Assembly: GCA_026983935.1 (NCBI GenBank)
Contig: JALSTC010000419.1
Location: forward strand, 1-12,572
Origin: Ardenticatenia bacterium
Lineage (GTDB): Bacteria; Chloroflexota; Anaerolineae; Aggregatilineales; Ch27
Reading direction: 5' to 3'
Length of the DNA: 12,572 bases
Positions 1 through 6,441 of this stretch are shown here, one piece after another. A program made the position numbers and the translations under genes. The notes below the pieces were generated by a model, which saw only the letters and a program-made list of their open reading frames with translations, ran no database searches and had not been told where the DNA came from. How positions within the stretch are numbered: position 1 is the stretch's first letter; every line of letters starts with the position of its first letter.

Positions 1-2
1 CG

Positions 3-83
3 GGGATGGCGCTGCTGGCGCGGATTATGTTCGGGGTGTTTGCGGTGTTCAAAGCCCTGCGGCTGTTTGCCTGGCGGGGATGA
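3..83 (+). CDS. C-terminal fragment of an unidentified, probably membrane-associated protein
   Basis: An open frame enters from the left edge and stops at TGA 81-83. The 26 visible residues are hydrophobic with a few arginines and lysines (ending LFAWRG), which looks like the last transmembrane helix and a short cytoplasmic tail. It lies 44 bases upstream of the enoyl-CoA hydratase on the same strand, so the two may be co-transcribed. The other two forward frames give no more convincing product. The piece is too short to name a family, and it could be chance reading in GC-rich DNA. Confidence 0.4.
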   Translation, partial: GMALLARIMFGVFAVFKALRLFAWRG

Positions 84-127
84 TTCTGTCTCTCTGAGGG
101 TCGCATTTCTGCAAAAGGGAGTCTGGT

Positions 128-901
128 ATGGCATACGAAAACATTCTGGTGGAAAAGCTGGAAGGGCGCGTCGGCCTGATCCGGCTCAACCGGCCCAGGG
201 CGCTTAACGCACTCAGCAGCGCGCTGGTGCGCGAGCTGATGGATGCGCTGCGGGCGCTGAATGCCGACGATGAGGTCGGCTGCATTGTGATTACCGGCAG
301 CGAGCGCGTTTTTGCCGCCGGGGCGGATATCAAGGAAATGTCCACGGCCACGCCGGTGGAGATGCTGGCCGTAGACCTGCTGGACTGGGACGCGCTGCGC
401 AAAGCGAAGAAACCGGTGATCGCGGCTGTCTCCGGCTGGGCGCTGGGCGGCGGTTGTGAACTGGCCATGGCCTGCGATATGATCGTTGCCAGCGAGACGG
501 CCACCTTCGGACAGCCGGAGATCAATCTGGGCATCATCCCCGGCGCGGGCGGCACGCAGCGCCTCATCCGGGCAGTGGGCAAAGCGCTGGCCATGGAGAT
601 GATCCTCAACGCCCGCAACCTCAGCGCGGAGGAAGCCTACCAGTTCGGGCTGGTGAACCGCGTGGTTCCGGCGGAGTCATACCTTGATGAGGCGCTGACT
701 CTGGCGCGGGAGATCGCGGCACGCGCACCGGTGGCCGTGCGTCTGGCGAAGGAAGCGGTTAACAAAGCCTATGAAATGACTCTGGCCGAAGGGCTGGCCT
801 ATGAACAGCGGGCTTTCTTCCTGCTCTTCAGTACGGAAGACCAGCGGGAAGGAATGCAGGCGTTCATGGAAAAGCGCAAGCCGGAATGGAAAGGCCGGTA
901 G
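128..901 (+). CDS. Enoyl-CoA hydratase/isomerase (crotonase) family protein
   Basis: Predicted to hydrate trans-2-enoyl-CoA to 3-hydroxyacyl-CoA in the cytoplasm, as in fatty-acid or aromatic acyl-CoA breakdown. The 257 residues match the normal length of a single-domain crotonase. The oxyanion-hole segments are visible: AAGADIKEM (about 63-71) and ALGGGCELAMACD (about 105-117). Both catalytic glutamates of true hydratases are present, Glu111 in GGGCEL and Glu131 in QPEINLGIIPGAGGTQRL, so hydratase activity is likelier than an isomerase or decarboxylase role. The C-terminal trimerisation helices (from about 205, LAKEAVNKAYEM) end in FMEKRKPEWKGR, typical of the family. The ATG is preceded by AAGGGAG (115-121) at good spacing. 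Acyl chain specificity cannot be read from the sequence. A thiolase lies 8 kb downstream in another unit. Confidence 0.93.
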   Translation: MAYENILVEKLEGRVGLIRLNRPRALNALSSALVRELMDALRALNADDEVGCIVITGSERVFAAGADIKEMSTATPVEMLAVDLLDWDALRKAKKPVIAAVSGWALGGGCELAMACDMIVASETATFGQPEINLGIIPGAGGTQRLIRAVGKALAMEMILNARNLSAEEAYQFGLVNRVVPAESYLDEALTLAREIAARAPVAVRLAKEAVNKAYEMTLAEGLAYEQRAFFLLFSTEDQREGMQAFMEKRKPEWKGR

Positions 902-977
902 CGCATTTGCCAGAAAACGGGAATCGTGGTCACAAACGGTGCAGACGCAGACCGGCGCGAAGCCGGGGAGGTCACAG

Positions 978-1382
978 ATGGCTCATGTAGATTCCGAGCA
1001 GAAAGCCGTACTGGATGCTGCCATGCAGCGCTATCTGGCAGCATTGAACGAGATGGACGAAGATCGGTTTCTGGCGTGTTTCCGCCATAACTGCGTGGTG
1101 CGCGATCCCTACGGCCTCAGTCTCTATGAGGGCGAGATCGGTCTGCGCCAGTACTTTGATACACTCTCCGACACCTGGCAGGCTTACCAGATGACGCCCG
1201 GCAAGGTGTATTACGCCGGGCCGGAGCGCATCGTCTTTACGTGGGAGGTCACCGCGACCGCCCGCAATGGCAAAACGGCGCAGTTCGACGGCGTGAATGT
1301 GCTCACGCTGGAAGGCGATCTGATTGATGGGCTGGAGGCCTACTGGGACGCGCCAGCCATGTATGAGCAGATCAAGGACTGA
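978..1382 (+). CDS. NTF2-like / SnoaL-like small alpha+beta barrel protein
   Basis: A 134-residue protein of the size and pattern of the NTF2-like superfamily (SnoaL, ketosteroid isomerase-like). An N-terminal helix (AVLDAAMQRYLAALNEMD) is followed by FLACF and a polar VRDPYG, then a helix around GLRQYFDTLSDTW. Curved strands follow (KVYYAGPERIVFTWEVTATARNG and AQFDGVNVLTLEGDLIDGLEAYWD). The frame is open further upstream, overlapping the hydratase gene, but ATG 978 is chosen because GGGGAGG (965-971) sits at ideal distance and the family fold begins here. Its TGA overlaps the next gene's ATG by one base, implying translational coupling. Family members range from isomerases and cyclases to pure ligand-binding proteins, so function cannot be assigned. 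Asp43 in RDPYG is a possible active-site acid, by inference. Confidence 0.8.
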   Translation: MAHVDSEQKAVLDAAMQRYLAALNEMDEDRFLACFRHNCVVRDPYGLSLYEGEIGLRQYFDTLSDTWQAYQMTPGKVYYAGPERIVFTWEVTATARNGKTAQFDGVNVLTLEGDLIDGLEAYWDAPAMYEQIKD

Positions 1383-2071
1383 TGAGCACGGCGGGACTGA
1401 CGGTACTTTACACGGCCAACCTGGCCGGGCGGCTGGACATGCTGCCGCGGCTGTTTGCCTTCATCCGGCGGGCGCGGGCCGCTGCCAGCGGGCCGACGAC
1501 CCTGCTTGACCTGGGTCATTCCTGCGATCCGGCGCAGCCGATCTGCGCGGCGACCGAAGGCCGGGCGGCGCTGATTGTGCTGGATGCGATGGGTTACGAT
1601 GCGGTCTGTCTGGATGATGCTGACTGTGCCATGATGAGCGCGGCGGCAGTGCAGAAGCTGCTGGACGCCGTCAGTTTTGCCGTGTGTGGTTCGGATACGC
1701 AGCGGGGTCTGCCGGGGGAGGGCGTCTGGCAGGCCGGGGCATGGCGGCTGGTCTGCCATGCAGGAGGTGCAGCGCCGTCGTCCACGGGCGATCTGGTTAT
1801 CCGTCCGCTGACAGCAGGGACAGGGGCACGGCTGGATGTTGAGGCCCAGACACTCTGGCTGGCACGGCCAAGGGGGGAAGCCGTGCTGGGGATCGCCGAA
1901 GTGCAGTTTGATTCCGAACGCCGCCCGGAAGCGGTGACCTGGCGGCTGGAATCCATGCCCGCCGATGTCCGGGCCGATGCAACCGTCGCGGCGACGGTGG
2001 CCTTTGTGCGCGATGAAGCGCGTCTGTATCAGAAGATGCAGCAAAAGGGGGGCGCAAATGCAGCAGGCTGA
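1382..2071 (+). CDS. Degenerate metallophosphatase (5'-nucleotidase-like) protein, probably catalytically inactive
   Basis: The 229 residues follow the outline of the calcineurin-like N-terminal domain of UshA/SoxB-type 5'-nucleotidases, but the canonical metal motifs are altered. The usual TNDxHG is TANLAGR (11-17), losing Asp and His. The usual LLDAGD is LLDLGH (41-46). The usual GYDAxxxGNHE is GYDAVCLDDAD (71-81), losing Asn and His. No GHTH-type motif is visible, and the chain is shorter than the usual 280-300 residues. The closing strand of the fold (GEAVLGIAEVQFD, about 165-177) and a following helix (VAATVAFVRDEARLYQKMQ) look retained. No signal peptide is seen, whereas many 5'-nucleotidases are exported. 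The start overlaps the previous stop by one base and the end overlaps the NIF3 gene by 14 bases. The family call is by eye; an unrelated alpha/beta protein is possible. Confidence 0.6.
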   Translation: MSTAGLTVLYTANLAGRLDMLPRLFAFIRRARAAASGPTTLLDLGHSCDPAQPICAATEGRAALIVLDAMGYDAVCLDDADCAMMSAAAVQKLLDAVSFAVCGSDTQRGLPGEGVWQAGAWRLVCHAGGAAPSSTGDLVIRPLTAGTGARLDVEAQTLWLARPRGEAVLGIAEVQFDSERRPEAVTWRLESMPADVRADATVAATVAFVRDEARLYQKMQQKGGANAAG

Positions 2072-2966
2072 GATCGTCAGAGAGCTGGATACTTTCTTTT
2101 CCGTGGATGCTTTCGATGAGACCGGTCACTGGCGGCCCTTTATGTCTGACAGCCAGTTCCGGTTATTTGAGCGTTTCGCGTCCCCGGCTTTTCTCAACGG
2201 CACATGGAACGGCCTGATGCTGGACAATGCCGAGGAAGTGGACCGCGTGTACCTGGTCGTTTTTCCCGGCCAGGATGTGTTGGATACGATCATCGCCCGC
2301 GAGGTGGAGCGCGGCGCGCCGGGGGCGCTGATCTTCGCCCACCATCTGGCCGACTACGAAGAAAGCGGGCGCGGGGTCGTCCAGATTCCGCAGGAGCAGT
2401 TGGAAGAGCTGCAGGAGCACCACATCAGCTACTATCACTGCCATTCTCCGCTGGACTGTCACCCGGAGATTTCGACGGCGACGGCGCTGGCGAACGTGCT
2501 GGGGCTGCGTGAGCAGCAGCGCTTCAGTCCGTACTACGGCGGGCTGGCGGCGGTCTATGGCATGGCGGGCAAGGAGCCGGTGAGCTTTCAGGCTTTCGCT
2601 TCCCGGCTGGCGAAGGTCACCGATCTGGAGCGGCTGCGCTATGATCAGGTGCGCCACAACGGGCAGCCGGTCAGCAAGGTGGCGGTTGCGCCGGGGTCGG
2701 GCGGCGAGCCGGAATTGATCGAACAGGCGGCGGCGCTGGGCTGCGATACCTTCGTGACTGGCCACTGGTGGCTGTTTGGTGATAACGCCTATGCGCAGCA
2801 GCATCGGGCGCGGATGCGCGAATTCCTGCCGGACGTGCGCATGAATCTGCTGGCTGCTTCGCATTATGCCACGGAGATGGTCGTCATGCGTGACCAGATG
2901 CCCGGCTGGTTCCATGATCGGGGGCTGGACGCGGAGCTGGTCCCGCAGGCTGATCCCTGGCGCTGA
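2058..2966 (+). CDS. NIF3/DUF34 family dinuclear-metal protein
   Basis: A 302-residue single-domain NIF3 (YbgI/YqfO family) protein; the family forms toroidal hexamers that bind two metal ions per subunit, and its biochemical role is unsettled. The expected ligands are visible: His95-His96 in IFAHHLADYE (family usually HHP), Asp133 in CHSPLDCHP with His129 nearby, and His269 and Glu273 in the signature SHYATE. The segment APGSGGEPELIEQAAALGCDTFVTGHWW (about 211-238) matches the family's glycine-rich turn and VTGD strand. There is no YqfO-type inserted domain. The first 45 residues are diverged from the usual WDNVGL opening. ATG 2058 is chosen over upstream in-frame starts because AAAAGGGGGG (2043-2052) precedes it. 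It overlaps the upstream gene by 14 bases and ends at the terminator at 2990-3016. Confidence 0.88.
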   Translation: MQQAEIVRELDTFFSVDAFDETGHWRPFMSDSQFRLFERFASPAFLNGTWNGLMLDNAEEVDRVYLVVFPGQDVLDTIIAREVERGAPGALIFAHHLADYEESGRGVVQIPQEQLEELQEHHISYYHCHSPLDCHPEISTATALANVLGLREQQRFSPYYGGLAAVYGMAGKEPVSFQAFASRLAKVTDLERLRYDQVRHNGQPVSKVAVAPGSGGEPELIEQAAALGCDTFVTGHWWLFGDNAYAQQHRARMREFLPDVRMNLLAASHYATEMVVMRDQMPGWFHDRGLDAELVPQADPWR

Positions 2967-2984
2967 GTGGAACCGCAGCGGAAA

Positions 2985-4670
2985 TCAGGCGGGGTCTGCC
3001 GGGCAGGCCCCGTTTTCGATTCCGGCCAGCGCGTAGCCATCCAGCGTGACGACGGTCAGGTAGCCCGCGCCGAAGCGCACCCGTTCTCCCGGCAGCACTT
3101 CCAGCAGGCGGGCTGCGGGGCTGCCTTTGACGCCCCCCGCGTAAAGCTGTGCCTGCCCCAGAATTGCCCCGTCTGCCGCCCGGATGGCGTAGAGCGTGCC
3201 GTCGGCAGCCAGCGCGTAGAGCAGGCAGCCTTCGCCGCTGGCAAGCAGCAGCGGCTGGCGGTGAATGCCGGGGAGGGTGTTCTGCCAGCGAAGCTGCCCG
3301 CCGGAATCGTAGGCATAGAGCAGGCTTTCATCCAGCGCCATGAAGACGTAGACGCTGCCCGCTGTATCGGCCAGCAGGGCCGTGCTGCGTCCGGCGGTGT
3401 AGGGCAGGCGGACAAGCGGAGTCGGGATATAGTCGGCGCTGATGTGATAGAGCATGTCGCCGTCCAGCAGATAGAAATCCCCCTGTGGACCGGCGGCAGC
3501 CAGCGGCGGGTTGGCAGGCGCGACTTGATAGAGCATCTGGCCGTTTGCGCCGATCACATGCCAGGCCGGAGGGATGTCCCGGCTGCGCGGGCGGGTGCCA
3601 ACGGCGATCCGGCTGCCATCGGTCACCACGTTGCCCACGCGGTCTCCCAGCGGCAGCGTGACCCAGCGCAGCGCGCCCTCCGGGGTGTAGGCTGCCAGCG
3701 CGTTGTCCCCGGTGAAGAAAGCCACCACGTCGCCCAGCCACATCGGTGCGCCCGTCAGGGCGCGATCTGGCGTCCAGATTGTCTCATAGCGTCCCCCGCG
3801 CAGCATCAGGATGCTGTTGTCGGCGGTGTGGGTCAGGATGCGATCATCGGGCAGGGCGATCATACCGCTGATCGTGCTGGAAAGTTCCATGCGCCAGATC
3901 AGCCGTCCGGCGGGGCTGACGCCATCCAGTATTGCGCCCTCGGCGACGATCAGCCCGCCGTCCGACGTGATCAGCGGCGGCACACCCGGCGGTCGGAGGG
4001 CCGTCACGTGGCTGATATAAGGGGCGGGGGCGCTGCCGTCACTGCCCATAAGGCGGATCTGCCACAGCCGGATGAAGTCCAGCGGCTGCCGCCAGCCGGC
4101 CTCCAGGGGATTGGTATCCCAGTAGCCGGGGCCGCCGTCGTCCGGGCCAAAGCTGCGGATTTCAAAGTGCAGGTGCGGGGCGCTGAGGGCGGGGTTTCCC
4201 ACCGCGCCGACGATGGTCTCCGGGGTGACACACTGCCCGACTGCCGGGAAGAAATAGTCGCCGATGGGTTCCATATGGCCGTAGACGGAATAGAATATCT
4301 CGCCGTCGGGGAAGGTGTGTTCGACAATGACCACGCCTTTCTCCGTGTCCCAGCCTTCCGGGTCGGCATAGGTGACCCGCCCCCGTGCGATGGCATGTAC
4401 GGGATCGCCGTAGCGATAAAAAGCCACATCTATGGCGGTGTGCAGCCCGCCGAACCGGGCGCGGTAGATGCCAAAGTCATTGCCGCGCTCGTTGATGCCA
4501 TCAATGGGCAGGGTGATCGCGTCCACAATGCCGCAGTCCTGCCCCGGCGTCTGGGCATCGGTTCGGGCGGGGCCTGCGATCAGCAGCAGGGGCATCAGCA
4601 GGAGGGAGAAAGCACAGCGGGTGATGGTTTTCTTGCTGCGATGTCGGATGCGGTCGTTCACGGTGATCAC
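2985..4670 (-). CDS. Exported M23 (LytM-type) metallopeptidase with C-terminal PQQ-like beta-propeller, second copy
   Basis: Predicted secreted zinc peptidase; M23 enzymes usually cleave peptidoglycan cross-bridges. Counting from GTG 4670 (561 residues), a basic N-terminus and hydrophobic run (FSLLLMPLLLIAG, 21-33) form a signal peptide. The M23 domain spans about 65-200, with zinc ligands His77 and Asp81 (LHTAID) and His168 in PHLHFEIR, plus active-site His132 in VYGHM and His166. All are intact, so activity is expected. From about 230 to the end, repeated blade-like strands (GALRWVTLP, GSVYVFMALDESLLYAYDSGGQLRW, GTLYAIRAADGAIL) indicate a PQQ/quinoprotein-type propeller, perhaps for binding or scaffolding. 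The GTG overlaps the upstream paralogue's stop as GTGA. GTG 4661, with GGTGAT just upstream, is an equally possible start. It is a tandem paralogue of the gene at 4667-6259. Confidence 0.88.
   Translation of the reverse strand: MITVNDRIRHRSKKTITRCAFSLLLMPLLLIAGPARTDAQTPGQDCGIVDAITLPIDGINERGNDFGIYRARFGGLHTAIDVAFYRYGDPVHAIARGRVTYADPEGWDTEKGVVIVEHTFPDGEIFYSVYGHMEPIGDYFFPAVGQCVTPETIVGAVGNPALSAPHLHFEIRSFGPDDGGPGYWDTNPLEAGWRQPLDFIRLWQIRLMGSDGSAPAPYISHVTALRPPGVPPLITSDGGLIVAEGAILDGVSPAGRLIWRMELSSTISGMIALPDDRILTHTADNSILMLRGGRYETIWTPDRALTGAPMWLGDVVAFFTGDNALAAYTPEGALRWVTLPLGDRVGNVVTDGSRIAVGTRPRSRDIPPAWHVIGANGQMLYQVAPANPPLAAAGPQGDFYLLDGDMLYHISADYIPTPLVRLPYTAGRSTALLADTAGSVYVFMALDESLLYAYDSGGQLRWQNTLPGIHRQPLLLASGEGCLLYALAADGTLYAIRAADGAILGQAQLYAGGVKGSPAARLLEVLPGERVRFGAGYLTVVTLDGYALAGIENGACPADPA
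2990..3016 (+). terminator. Intrinsic terminator of the plus-strand NIF3 operon
   Basis: The arms CGGGGTCTGC (2990-2999) and GCAGGCCCCG (3003-3012) form a 10-bp stem with one T-G wobble and a CGG loop, followed directly by TTTT (3013-3016). It lies 24 bases past the NIF3 stop codon. The element sits inside the last codons of the converging minus-strand peptidase gene. On the minus strand no T run follows, so it should act on plus-strand transcripts only. The T run is short, so efficiency is uncertain. Confidence 0.55.
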
Positions 4671-6259
4671 CGGCAGCCTGCGGCAAAAATTGTCCAGTCC
4701 AACCCGATCACCTGATCGGCGATGTGCAGGCGCAGCACGCCATCCGGCCCCGGCACGGCCCGGGCTGCCGCGCCTCGATTGCCCCAGACGTGCATCTGGT
4801 TGCACAGCGCGCCGCTTTCCGCGCCGACGGCGGCAGTGTGACCGTAGCCGTCGGCCAGCAGCAGCGCGTCCCCGATCGGCAGGATGAATGGGCGACCTTG
4901 AAAATCGGGCAGCGTCACGGCCCACTGCTGGCGGCCCGCCATGTCATAGGCATAAAGGGTGCGCTCGCTTCTGCCGCTGTAAACGACGAAGCGGCCATCC
5001 GGCAGGCTGTGCAGGGCCGCCGTTCCACGTGTGGTGGCGGGCGAATCGGCCAGCCAGCGCCATGTGCCGTCCGGCATGACATACCACAGGCTGTAGCGGC
5101 TGCGGAGGTAAAAACCATCGCCGGGAGCAGGAGCCAGATCGCCGCGCTCACGCAGCATGGCCCGGCTGGCAACCGTCCCGTCAATGCCGACGAACGTCAC
5201 CGCGCCACGCACAGATGCCACTCCCAGCAGGCGGGCGGTGACCTGCATCGTCACGGGGCGCGGTACGTCCGGTACGCGCCAGCGTTCGGTCCGATCCGGG
5301 CCGTAGGCGATCAATTCATCATCCGGCGTATGCACGATCAGCAGATCGCCCCACGTGATCGGCGTGCTGTTAACGGCGTGCGGGAGCTGCCACGCTTCGA
5401 TGAAGCCGCCTTCCATGCTCCAGCGCTGCATGACGCCGTCGTAGTCGGCCACCAGGATGTCGCCCTGATAGGGCAGCACGCCGACCACGTTGAGGTCTTC
5501 GCTCAGGATGTAGCGCCAGAGCACCTGCCCGGTGGGGTTGAGCGCCTTCAGCCGCCCGTCATCATAGACGACCAATGCGCCGTCCTCGCGCAGGATGTCC
5601 GGCCACTGCGGCCCGGATTCGTCGGTCAGGTCGCCGTGCCAGCGGTGCGCCGGGTTGAACCATGCCTGCCAGTTTTCGATGAACTTGGAGGGCCGCCGCC
5701 AGCCGGAGAGAGTCGGATCGGTGGCCCAGTAGCCGGGGCCGGGCGAATCCGGCCAGAAGTTGCGGATTTCCAGGTGCAGGTGGGGGGCCGGGCGTGGGCG
5801 GCCAATCGCGCCGATGATCTCTCCGCGCTCCACACAGGTGTACACGGCAGGGAAGGTGTACGGCTCCACTTCTTCCATGTGGCCGTAGAGACTGTACCAC
5901 AGCGTGCCGTCCGGGAAAGTGTGCTCGATGATGACGACGCCCTTATCCCGCCCCCAGCCGAACGGCGCGGCATAGGTCACGCGGCCCCGCGCGATAGCCC
6001 GCACCGGCGCGCCGTAGGTGGCCGTCCGCGTGCCGAACCAGTCTTCCCCGGCGTGGTAGCGCCCGTCAAAGCGCGTGGACGGCATCCCGAAGCGGTAGAC
6101 GATGGAGAACTGTGCCGGATCGAGGGGGTAATCAATGGCGTCCACTGTGCCGCACGGCCCCTGTGCGTGGGCCGGAGTGGGGGCAGGCTGCGCCAGCAGG
6201 AGGAGCAGCAGGATCACAAGCGGCCAGCAGCGGCGGGGAAAATGGAAGGCGATCAGCAT
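4667..6259 (-). CDS. Exported M23 (LytM-type) metallopeptidase with C-terminal PQQ-like beta-propeller, first copy
   Basis: A 530-residue secreted protein. Residues 1-32 form a signal peptide: basic start, the run WPLVILLLLLLA, and a likely cleavage after AHA (30-32). The M23 domain (about 60-200) has zinc ligands His69 and Asp73 (YHAGED) and His162 in APHLHLEIR, plus active-site His127 in LYGHM and His160. It should therefore be an active peptidase, most likely on cell-wall peptides by family precedent. A linker GPGYWATDP...GWRRP (175-190) is shared with the paralogue. Residues 225-530 show repeated propeller blades (GALVVYDDGRLKALNPTGQV, RTLYAYDMAGRQQWAVTLP). ATG 6259 is the first start compatible with the signal peptide; GAGGT lies 12 bases upstream, which is rather far. 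Mature ends carry cysteines (Cys36, Cys529) that may pair. It leads a two-gene minus-strand unit. Confidence 0.9.
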   Translation of the reverse strand: MLIAFHFPRRCWPLVILLLLLLAQPAPTPAHAQGPCGTVDAIDYPLDPAQFSIVYRFGMPSTRFDGRYHAGEDWFGTRTATYGAPVRAIARGRVTYAAPFGWGRDKGVVIIEHTFPDGTLWYSLYGHMEEVEPYTFPAVYTCVERGEIIGAIGRPRPAPHLHLEIRNFWPDSPGPGYWATDPTLSGWRRPSKFIENWQAWFNPAHRWHGDLTDESGPQWPDILREDGALVVYDDGRLKALNPTGQVLWRYILSEDLNVVGVLPYQGDILVADYDGVMQRWSMEGGFIEAWQLPHAVNSTPITWGDLLIVHTPDDELIAYGPDRTERWRVPDVPRPVTMQVTARLLGVASVRGAVTFVGIDGTVASRAMLRERGDLAPAPGDGFYLRSRYSLWYVMPDGTWRWLADSPATTRGTAALHSLPDGRFVVYSGRSERTLYAYDMAGRQQWAVTLPDFQGRPFILPIGDALLLADGYGHTAAVGAESGALCNQMHVWGNRGAAARAVPGPDGVLRLHIADQVIGLDWTIFAAGCR

Positions 6260-6362
6260 CAGGGGTGACAACCTCGTTTCTGGAGCATACTGCCGCCGCG
6301 CAGCGGCGACAGCGGCCACTTTACCGAATCCGGCGGCGGGCGGCAACCGGCCCGCTGCCGGG

Positions 6363-6368
6363 TATAAT
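6363..6368 (+). promoter_or_regulatory. Possible -10 box for the acetyltransferase-kinase operon
   Basis: The 182-base divergent spacer 6260-6441 holds a perfect TATAAT at 6363-6368, which would start transcription near 6375 and give a leader of about 65 bases before ATG 6442. No convincing -35 hexamer lies 16-18 bases upstream (GCGGCA region), so activator help or a chance match must be allowed. The hexamer GGTATA occurs twice, at 6361-6366 and 6373-6378, in a 12-base repeat that could be an operator. No clear promoter for the minus-strand peptidase gene was seen in this spacer. Confidence 0.35.
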
Positions 6369-6441
6369 TGATGGTATACAACCCACTTGCTGGATGCTGC
6401 TCCGATGCTGTCGGGGTGGCTGCGATCGATAGAAGGTGAGG

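Noticed and set aside
801..977. Extended N-terminus for the NTF2-like protein
   Set aside because: Those residues overlap the hydratase coding sequence and are low-quality; a strong ribosome site directly precedes ATG 978, where the fold begins.
1340..2044. 234-residue minus-strand open frame over the metallophosphatase-like gene
   Set aside because: Rich in Pro, Arg and His with no motif, and it conflicts with a plus-strand gene that has overlapping start/stop coupling on both sides.
2967..4715. 582-residue plus-strand open frame continuing in frame after the NIF3 stop
   Set aside because: It is antisense to the well-supported M23-propeller gene, shows no recognisable domain, and is explained by GC-rich codon bias keeping the opposite frame open. 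The frame match with NIF3 is coincidental.
4724..6268. 514-residue plus-strand open frame
   Set aside because: Antisense shadow of the first M23-propeller gene; its composition is rich in Arg, Ala, Gly and His with no motif, typical of reverse-frame translation.
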